From Scatophagus argus (lineage: Eukaryota; Chordata; Actinopteri; Scatophagidae), in NCBI RefSeq assembly GCF_020382885.2, contig NC_058493.1, forward strand, positions 29,500,067 to 29,564,066: DNA of 64,000 nt, in the 5' to 3' direction. Under the pieces are notes generated by a model that was not told where the DNA came from, made no database searches, and worked only from the letters and a program-made list of their open reading frames with translations. This document shows, piece after piece, positions 1 through 10,720 of the stretch (the stretch's first letter is position 1; each line of letters opens with the position of its first letter). The position numbers were made by a program, and so were the translations under genes.

Positions 1-3000
1 CCTCGTTGTCGCGGCTCCGCAGCATCAGTGTGACAGGAGATCAGCGGGCGGCGGTGGAAACGGTGTCCACTCTGTACGACGAGGTGGACGAGCTGCTGCA
101 CCGCCTGGTGACTCTGTCCAACTCCAGGACTCAGGAGCTGCACTTCATTGTGGAGTTCAGGAGTCTGGAGCAGGGCTTCTCTGAGGTCAGTCTGAGCACG
201 CTCAGTACACTCCTGTGTCACATGGACAGGATGGTGTGTCAGCACACAGTTGTGCAGGAACCGTTCATGAGCTGGTGAGATGAGCAGTGGTTGGCTGCCT
301 TTAACTAACTGACCTAACCTGTTCAGGTGAGGGCGTGGCTGGAGGAAGTCGGGGAGCCTTGTCTGAAGAGTCTGGATGAACCAAAGGATTCTCTGGAGCT
401 CCTGAACAAAAAACAACAGGATTTCAGAGATTTCCACACGGCTGCATATGTACGACACTCGCACACACACTCTCTCACTCACTCTCACACACACGCTCTC
501 CAGCTGACTTCCTGTCTTGTTTCTGTAGGAGCGCTGTAGGCGAGCTGAGGCGTTGCTTACGAGTCTGGAGCGTTGGGGTGACGTGTCATCAGCTGAGCTC
601 CACGACTACGAGGTTAAAGTTCATTCTTTCTGGGCTCAGCTTCAGGATTTCTCCCAGCGGGTCAAGACCACAGGCCAGAACATCGAGCGGGCTGTTCGAC
701 TCTACCGCTTCTTAGACCAGGTGACGCAGTGTGACTGAGTCTTTAAGGGGGTGCAGAAGACTGCAGCCTGAGTGCTGTGAGTGGCTGCAGTCACACGACT
801 CCACACCCTCTGACTGCCAACCAGCAGCTCATACAAACGTTCTCTGAACTGGACTTCATTTTCTACATTGTGCAAAGATAACAAAAGTATTTAGTGGATG
901 AATGAGCATCAGCTTCATGTGGTCAACCAGGTGCTGATTTGGCTGCAGTTTCAGTTTCTCCTCTCAGCAGAATCACAGTCTTCAAGGTCCCCTTCAGCTG
1001 AACTGCAGTTTACGTCCATCAGCTGCTTCTTAGTTTAGTGTGTAACAGAGCAGCTGTCTCCTCGTCCTCGTCATATCGTCCTCCTGCAGTCAAACTGACA
1101 GCCTGTATTGAGACCAGGAGGGGGGACAGAGAGACGGGGTCAATACTGTTTTGTGTACTAGACTCTGGAGTGGAGGGGCGTGCAGGGGGTGGTGGTCTTT
1201 GTCCACATGACCCTGTACTGTAGGAGGGAGGCGTGTGTGTGTGTGTTGATCTGTGCAGTGAACTGACTGTCAAGTTTCCACTCTGATACACTGCCCTGCT
1301 GATATATTGACCTCACACACACACACGCACACACACACTCTGTGTGAGTGAGTGAGCTCACGGGGGGGATTTGGCACGGGAGCGATACCTGGACCACATA
1401 CTCACACATGTACACGCACACACGCGCAGACACACACTCCGTGTGTGTGTGTGTGTGTACATGTGTGAGTATGTGGTCCAGGTATCGCTCCCGTGCCAAG
1501 TTTTCCCTCCTTCCTCCTTTCACTCCTTTTCACAAGTCTTTGTTGCCGTGGTGATCCCCTCCCCTCCCCCTCCTCCTGAGACCGCCCATCTGCTATTCAG
1601 CCTGTGTGTGTGTGTGTGTGTGTGTGTGGTCGGCTGCTGCTCTCTGCCTCCTTCAGTCAGGCTGCAGCGCTTTCAACAGAACACACTGAGGTACGATACA
1701 CTCTTTACTCACATGTATACATACACACTCTGGAGTTGTGAAGTAGTGCAGCCGTAACAGTGTGGGGTTGTGTAGTTTGTGTGTGTCTGTGTTTGTGTGT
1801 TTTAAGTTCTTCGGTTGGTGTTGAGTTGGCATTACTTTAACTCAGTTTGATTTGAATGCCAGTCTACTCTTCTATCTCTGCACATCCCTGTGTGTGTGTG
1901 TGTGTGTGTTGCATTGTGTTTATTTCCTGCAGCAGAAAGTCAGCGGGATCTGAGTGAGATAACAGACATTAGCTTGTGTCCTTCTGTTGGTGTGTGAGTG
2001 CTAACATTGTGGTGGTCACTGTGGTGTCTCAGGTCCTGCTGAATGTGTGTTCCTCACTCAGGAGGAGACTCAAGTTCTGGTCCAGACTGCTGTAACTTGT
2101 TGGTGTCGCTCAGACGTCAGGTTCTCCCACACGGTTTTAGGATCTTTGGATGTTGAGATCTCCAGTGTGAAATAAGTTTTGGGAGTTTGTGGTTTGTGTT
2201 TGAATGATTTGTGGTTGTTTTGACGCTCAGCTGATGTGTACTGACGACATCCAGGGACGCGATGTTTCTGAATGTCTCCGAATGGTGGAGGACACTTTGT
2301 GTTAATTTGGTTTGACTCAGCTTCCTGAGGAACGTCTTCAGAATCAGAATCAGAATCAGTTCCAATTCCTTTATTTATCCCTGAAGGGAAATTCTTGTTC
2401 TTACAGACATTGCACATGCAGTATTCCCGACCAAGAAAGGCGTGTGTGACCCTGTTTCTAACATTTTATTGAGCCGCACGCAGATCTGACAAACAGCAAC
2501 CAGAAGCAGCAGCTGTGAGTTTTAAAAGGTGAAGATAAAACCTGGTAAAATCAGAACACGTTTAAACAAGGAGCTCCTCTTCCACACATTGTGTTGGTGT
2601 GTTAACTGTTTGAAATAGACCCCCCCTCCTCCTCCTCCTCTCATGGAGCCGTTCACCTACTCCTTTCATCTGGTTTTGGAGGGCTTTTTGCCTCCCTCCT
2701 CCCCCCCCTCCTCTGTGGTTGACTGGGTCCAGCCTTGGAGCCCCGCAGGGCCACTGTCCCCAAAAACCAGAGCCTGTCTGGTCCTGGTCAGCCTTGCATT
2801 ACCCCTCCTCCTCCTCCTCCTCCTCCTCCTCCTCCTCTTACTGTCTCTGCAGCACAATAGCAACCACATGTTATTTTAATTAGGTTCTACCAGTCAGCCC
2901 TCTTCTCTTCTCTTCTCTTCTCTTCTCTTCTCTTCTCTTCTCTTCTCTTGTCTTGTCTTCTCTTCTCTTCTCTTCTCTTCTCTTCTCTTCTCTTTGTTTT

Positions 3001-3579
3001 GAAACATCCACAGCAAAGAGATAAGTTGTTTAATTAGTCCTGGAGGAGCAGACTGGTTTTACTGGTCAGCTCCAACTGTGAGAGTGGAAGCTGGACAGGA
3101 AGTGGAAGTCTGCTTGCATGAGGACGTGTTCAGATGTACGTCTTTGTCTGTGTCACAGTGTTTAGTCCCCCCCACCTTCAGATCCATGAATGTCACAGAG
3201 TGGTTAGTTTGTGGCTGCTGGGAAAGTCGAACGTACAAAAACATGGTTGTGTTCAGACTGAGCACTGTATTCATCAGACCAGACAGACAATAAAACACTG
3301 ATTTCACCTTTAATGTAATGTTGGGTCATCAGTCTGTCCATCCTCCTCCTCCTCCCCTCCCAGTTAGACTCCACACTGCTGCAAGTGCATGAGGCTCCGC
3401 TGGGGTCTGTGTGACATAAATGTCATCATGAGAGGATCTGCATGTAGTGTGGACGTCCTCTACGTACAGCAGGACACAGGACACACCTGCAAGTGTGTGT
3501 GTGTGTGTGTGTGGGAACTGAGCGGCTGCAGTGATCAGGACACATCAGCCAGCTAATCAGTTTGAAGAGCACTCAGCCG

Positions 3580-3610
<31 letters not shown>

Positions 3611-5823
3611 GATGACCCAGTGACCTACTGTGTGTGTGTGAGTGTGCGTGCGTGTGCGCTCACTGGTCCATATGGTTTCATTGTTAGACAGCAATCTGAC
3701 TGAAGCTGGAGTCGCCGTAACAGCAGTTAACTGTGCGTGAGTAGAGCAGATCCTAAAGTCTTTGAGGCTTCGCTGAACTCCAGGCGAGAGTTTCAGTAGT
3801 TCAGATCAGTAAATCCAGGTTGTAACCGTAGTGTGTGTGTGTGAACACTGATGGATCGTCCTCAGGTAGCTTCAGGTTGGGGCAGCACAGCTCACAGTGT
3901 GTGGAGTGTGGAGCTCACAGCAGTCAGAAGCTGTAGACTGTGCTTGGGGTCTGCCCAGAGACACTGACGGTTTCTGTCTCCATTTTTGTTTACACTGTGC
4001 CTGAGTCTTGGTCCTCACTTCCTGTCACCGTCTCTCTGCCCTTCTTCTTATTTGACTGTGAGAGCAAAGACTCTTTGAGTCCATGTGTGGAGGATGGGGG
4101 CCTCCTCTTTTATTTCTACCACACACACACACACTCACACCTCCCCCTCTTTTGTGGCGCTCAAACACACACACATCAAAGCTTCCTCAGGGTGACGTCA
4201 TCCCCTGAGCTCATCGGCTGTTCAGTTTGAGATGTGAAGTGTTGTTAACCTGAGGCCACGCCCCCTTTGTGTGATGTCATGTGTCTCTCTGTCTGCAGGC
4301 CTATGGCTGGGCGCTGGAGGGTATGCGTCACCTAGCTGCTATCAGTATGGAGGAGTGCACGCTGCCAGACAAATGCCAGGCTGTGATTGCCTGCCTGGAG
4401 GACTACCAGCGCGAGCACCCATCAATCCCAGACGGTCGTTTTCAAGAGATGAAGGTGGTGGCGGGTGAGCTGCGGGGCGAGCGAGGCCTCCATCAGTGGA
4501 GCTTTGCTTGGTCCAAGTGTCAGGAGACCAAGAAGATGTTTGACAGGAAGATGGAGGCGGCCCTCAGGACACGAGACTCCGCCCACAGGCAGCGCTCTGA
4601 CTCCACCGACAGCAGAAGCTCCACCTCCTCCACAAAAACACTGTCAGGACTCTGGGGGCTCCGTGAGATCTCCTCCTCCTGCCCTCTTGAGGATGACACC
4701 AACTCCTCCTCACCTCCTCGTAACACCACCACCTTCTCCTCCTCCTCCCTGCTCCCTGTCACCTCCACCCCTGCTCCTGCCTCCTCCCCTTTCACCTCCC
4801 ACCACACACGGCTCCTCCGGCGTTTGTTCCGCAGTGCCTCCTCAGAGGAGCCATCAGACAGGGTGGATGTCTCCTCCTCCAGCCCCAGCCTCCTCCACCC
4901 CGGCTCCTCTGCCAGCTTCACCCCCTCGTCAGCAGGATCCACCTCCTCATCCCCCTCCTCCTTTTTCAGCAGACGGCAGCAGCTCAGGAAGACTCAGAGC
5001 TTTGACTGTCCCTCCACCCCTGAGGTGTCGCGGTACGGACCGTGTACCCGCGCCCTCAGTGAGCCGGTGCGCAGAGGAAACACGGGCGTATTCATCCGCG
5101 GTCTGGAGGTGAGCAGCACCGAGGCAGCCGACCGCACGCTCTGCCCCAGGACTGCTGCTCACGGCTGGGCAGGGCAGGGGCTGTACAGCCCCGGGACACC
5201 CAGAACCAACGGCAGCCCGGCAGCAGATGCCCAACCCAGGGGAAGGTGGGTAATCAGGTGACTGGAATGATGTCACATATATCGAGCTGATTTGTTATTG
5301 TAATTATCCTGCTTTCCTGTAGTGATCAAAAGTTATTCAGTAAATTTACCCAAATCCTAAACTGTCCCTGAATACAACTTTGAGGTACTTGGTACGTGTA
5401 TTATGAAGCTCCCAAATTGGCTGCTTGTGCCTAAATGCATCAGTAATACTCATACTGAAGTGTGTAATAATACATTACTTCTCTAGTGTACCGATGTTGC
5501 AGTACTTTTTTAGCTCGCCCCCTGGTGGAGGACGAGAAACACTAGGGGTGACGACTGAGCGTAGGATGCAGGTGAAGTGCAGGAGAAGAAGAAATGGTCA
5601 AAGTCAAAGTGTACTTTATTGTCAAAAATCTATGTAACGGGTTAGCACAGAAAATTGAAATTTTGTTTGACCAGTCTCCAATGTGCAGTTAAAAACTAAA
5701 CATGTAGGTAAGACAGTGACAATAATTACACACACACGCACACACACCCATACACATACACCCAAACAAACACACACAGTGTGCAGTAAAAGGACAACAT
5801 ACTGATACAACCATGTACAATAA

Positions 5824-5862
<39 letters not shown>

Positions 5863-8800
5863 CACAGCAGCAGCAGTACAGTCAATGGACATACAGGTAT
5901 GTGCAGTAGGATGCAGTATGTAAGGTGCAAAGAGTAAAGTGTGAGTGACGTCATGAAATGTTCATGGAGTGTTCATCAGTGTGTTGATGAGTCTGATGGC
6001 TTGTGGAAAGAAGCTGTTTCTCAGTCTGCTTGTGCGGCACCACATGTTGCGGTAGCGCCTCCCTGATGGTAGTAGGGAGAACAGTTTATGTGCTGGGTGA
6101 GTGGGGTCTTTGATGATGGTTATTGCTCTTCTGGAACAGTGTGAGGTGTAGAGGTCCTGAATGGCTGGTAGTGGTGATCTGATGATCTTCTCTGCAGTCC
6201 TCACCACCCTCTGTAGTGCCTTCTTGTCTGCAGCTAGACAGCTGCCGTGCCAGACAGAAAGGCAGCTGGTCAGGATGCTCTCGATGGTTTCCCTGTAGAA
6301 GATGGTGAGTGCAGATGTGGGGAGGTCAGCTCTTCTCATCCTCCGCAGGAAATGGAGTCGTGCCTGTGCTTTTTTGACCAGGGAGGTGGTGTTTGTGGTC
6401 CATGTGAGGTCTTCTGTGATGTGCATGTGTTTTTTCCTGAAGTCCACAGTTATTGTTGACGTTGAGTGACAGGTTGTTCCTCTCACACCAGTTGATGAGT
6501 TGGTGTACCTCCTCCCTGTATGCTGAGTCGTCGTCGTCACTGATGAGGCCCACCACTGTTGTGTCGTCAGCAAATTTGATGATGTGATTTGTTGCAGATC
6601 TGGCGCAGCAATCATGGGTCATCAATGTGAACAGCAGAGGAGAAAGCACACATCCTTGTGGCACCCCAGTGTTTATGATGGTGGTCGCTGAGGAGTTGTT
6701 TCCGACTCTGACTGTCTGCGGTCTGTTTGTGAGGAAGTCCAGCAGCCAGTTGCACAGTGGAGTGTTGATGCCTATTGCACTCAGCTTGTTCACCAGATGT
6801 TGGGGGATGACAGTGTTGAACGCGGAGCTGAAGTCGATGAACAGCATCCGTGCGTGACTGTTTTTGTTCTCCAGGTGAGCCAGGCAGAGGTGGAGTGCTG
6901 TTGCTATGGCGTCATCAGTGGAGTGCTTGGGGCGGTATGCAAATTGATATGGGTCCAGGGTAGTGGGGAGGGTGGATGTAATGTGGGCCTTTACTAGTCT
7001 TTCAAAGCACTTCATCATGATGGGAGTGAGTGCTATGGGTCTGTAGTCGTTTAGTGATGATGCTGGTGACTTCTTTGGTAGTGGTACAATGGTGGTGGCT
7101 TTGAAGCTTGCTGGTATGGAGGCTTGGTTCAGAGAGGTGTTGTAGATGTCTGTGAGGACGTCAGTGAGTGAGTCTGCACAGTCTCTGAGCACACGCCCTG
7201 GAATGTTGTCTGGACCTGCAGCTTTCCTGGGGTTCACCTTGAGTAGAGTCCTCCTCACGTCCGCTGGGTCCAGTTGAAGTGTTATGTTGTCTGGGCTGAC
7301 GGGGGCTTTTGTAGGTGTTATTATCTTCAAACCGGCTGAAGAAGGTGTTAAGTGAGTTGAGGAAGTCTGTGTTGTCCTCAGACAGTAGGGGGGCTGGCCT
7401 GTAATCTGTGACTGACTGGATGCCTTGCCACAGGCGTCTTGGATCTTTTGTATCTGTGAAGTGGGAGTTGATTTTCTGTCCATAGGCACGCTTGGCTGCT
7501 CTCACGCCCCGGTGCAGGTTGGCCCTGGCTGATTTGAGGGCCTCCTTGTCCCCAGACTTGAAAGCAGTGCTGCGTGCTCTCAGGAGCTCACGTACCTCCC
7601 TGGTAAACCAGGGTTTTTCATTTCCTCTTACTGTAATGTCCTTGGTGATGCTTACATCTTCTATGCATTTTGTTATGTATCCAGAAACAGAGTCTGTGAA
7701 TTCGGTGAGGTAGTTAAAGGAGAGGTAGAGGAACTGCAGGGCGGAGGCAGTCGGATCAGCTGACACACTATGGGATGGACGTGGTCTAACGCACTCCGAT
7801 CGTGTGCAGCTGATGACCGCAGTGTGTATGTGTGTTGGCAGTAAGCTGCGTCACATCGTGGAGGAGATGGTGACCACAGAGCGGGAGTACGTTCGCTCTC
7901 TGCGTTACATCATCCACCACTACTTCCCTGAGATGGACCGAGCCGACCTTCCTCAGGACCTGAGGGGGAAACGCTCCGTCGTCTTCGGAAACCTGGAGAA
8001 GCTTCTGGACTTCCACAGTCAGTTCTTCTTGAGAGAGCTGGAGGCCTGCTGGAAACACCCGCTCAGAGTGCCACACTGCTTCCTCCGACACGTAAGACAC
8101 ACACACGCACACTCTCCTCTGTATCACCTGACCATAAGCAGACATTATTATTGTCAAAAGGTTCAGTTTTGTGTGTATTTCTGTGACTGTCAGTACACAC
8201 TGAGAGTATCCTGACTGTTTTAAGTCAGTTCGAGGAGGAAACTTCTGGACGTGTGATGGTCAGCCTGTTAAAGTAATTTCAATTCAGTTTATTTATATAG
8301 TGCAAATTCACAGCAGGTTGAGACCAAACTCGTTAATTAAATTTTGTAATAAAGAGAACCCAACATTTTTCCTTGAACAAGCACTTGGCGACAGTGGAGA
8401 GGAAAAACTGCCTTTTAGAAGACAGAAACCTGGGAGCAGACCCGACTCAATGTGGATGGCCAGAGAGAGAGACAGACAGAGAGGGGGGTGGGTCAGTAAT
8501 AATACCAGAAGTATTGGAACTGTAGTTAATAATAATGACAATGAAGTATACAGGAGATACTATGGTGATTATTATAGCAATATTAGTAACAGTAATAATG
8601 GTAGCAGCTGCAGCAGAGTAGTAATAGAATTAAAACAGATTATGACTAAACAGTAGTAATCGCAGTGAGTTTCGAGCAGGACCGCAGCAGGAGGTCCAAC
8701 CACGACCCATGAGAACCTGAGAGACCAGAAAGCACAAGGACTCCAGGGAAGAAGCTGAGTTAGTCATATGCATTAATGGGACATAAATGTGTGGATGAAT

Positions 8801-10689
8801 TCAGTATGAAAGTCTTAAACCTTCAGAGCTGAACACACCTGAACACACCTGCTGCAACATGTTAAATGTACCTGTGTGTGTGTGCATGTGTGAACAGCAG
8901 GAGCAGTTCAGTCTGTACGCTCTGTACAGCAAGAACAAACCGAAGTCTGACGCTCTGCTCTCAAACCACGGCAACTCCTTCTTCAGGGTGAGGACTGCAC
9001 ACATCAGCAGGCCAGCACTTCCTCCTGTACCTCCACCTGTACCTCTGCATGTCCTCCTGTACCTCCACCATGGTCTCACCTGAGCCATGTCACACATTCT
9101 ACCACACGTTCTTCCGACCCCCGTTGACCCCCTCCTCCATCTCATTCTCCCACAGAAGAAGCAGGTGGAGTTAGGAGATAAGATGGACCTGTCGTCCTAC
9201 CTGTTGAAACCTGTCCAGAGGATGAGTAAATATGCTTTGCTTCTCACTGACCTCATGAAGGAGGTGGGTGTAGCTCAGGAGGCGGAGCTCGCAGCACTGC
9301 AGGCAGCCACTCACATGGTCAAGTTCCAGCTTCGCCACGGCAACGACCTGCTGGCAATGGACGCCATCCGAGACTGTGACGTAAGTTCATTAAAGCAGAA
9401 ACAACAGAGCAGTCGTTAAATGCCTCCGCACAGATCATCATCATCATCATCACTCTGTGTGTCTCTGACGTTCATCCACATCAGTCTGGTTGACTTCTCA
9501 TTCCAAAGATCTGAGTTTAGCTGCTAAATGAATCCAGATCAAAGAGTTTGTTCTCCCTCCGTCCAGGTGAACCTGAAGGAACAGGGACAGCTCATCCGTC
9601 AGGACGAGTTCACTGTCTGGACCGGGAGGAGGAAATGTCAGCGTCACGTCTTCCTGTTCGAAGAGCTCATTCTCTTCAGTAAACCCAAGAAGATGGAGGG
9701 AGGACTGGACGTCTTCATTTACAAACACTCGTTCAAGGTAAGAGCGGTTGAAGACCTCCAGAAGTCAGTCAGGTGGGATCCCACAGGTCAAACCTGAAGA
9801 TCCTCTTTGTCCTTCAGACAGCAGATGTGGGTCTGACAGAGTCCACGGGAGACAACGGCCAGCGCTTTGAGATTTGGTTCAGAAGGAGGACGTCCAAGAG
9901 TCAGACCTTCATTCTTCAAGCCTCCACACCGGACGTCAAACATGCCTGGACCACCGACATCGCCCGAATCCTGTGGACACAGGCCACCAAGAACAAAGGT
10001 ACAGACAAGTGACAGAGAGACAGCAGCTGTCCTCACCTGAGACCACATCATCACTTTCTGTCTGTGGGTTTCAGAAATGCGTCTGAAGGAGATGGTGTCG
10101 ATGGGGGTGGGCAGCAAACCATTTCTGGACATCCAGCCGAGTGACGCGGCCATCAGCGACCGAGCTGTTCACTACATCATGAAGAGCAGAGGTAACGTGC
10201 AGACGTCCACAGGAGGCTTACTGCTCCGACTGAGACAGACAGACTCAGATTGACAGACTGGGAGAGAGACAGACAGACAGACTGGGAGGGAGGGAGACAG
10301 ACAGATTCGGAGAGAGACAGACAGACTCAGAGAGAGACAGACAGACAGACTCGGAGAGAGACAGACAGACTCAGAGAGAGACAGGCAGGCAGACTGGGAG
10401 AGAGACAGACAGACAGACCTGGAGACAGGCAGATGGAGCGAGACAGACAGACAGACAAACTTGGAGAGAGACAGACAGACAGACTCAGAGAGAGACAGAC
10501 AGACAGACAGACACACAGACAGGCTCAGAGAGACAGACAGACAGGCAGACTCCAGCGGAGCCCAGTCAAGTTTTGTCCTTCTATAACATGTTGTAGAGGT
10601 CTGGAGGATGTGTGTGACTCACCTGTAGACAAGGAAAAGGTATGAACAGACACCAGCAGGGTCACATGACACAGGACATTTTCAAACAC

Positions 10690-10720
<31 letters not shown>

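Larger units (their letters stand above)
721..4298. other. plekhg4 intron of 3.6 kb
   Basis: Phase-0 intron between the last spectrin-like exon and the Ser/Pro-rich linker exon. It contains CA/GT and CT-rich simple repeats, a 45-bp inverted repeat at 1371-1499, a LINE 3' tail near 2336-2420 and pentanucleotide repeats at 2900-2994. I saw no further exon continuing the protein across it. Confidence 0.7.

Noticed and set aside
1158..1757. Opposing open frames both beginning [14 protein letters not shown]
   Set aside because: They are the two arms of the inverted repeat plus CA/GT runs, not genes.
10172..10645. Long Cys/Leu/Ser-rich and Asp/Arg/Gln-rich open frames
   Set aside because: Produced by the GACA/GAGA repeat, which lacks stops; they lie in a plekhg4 intron.
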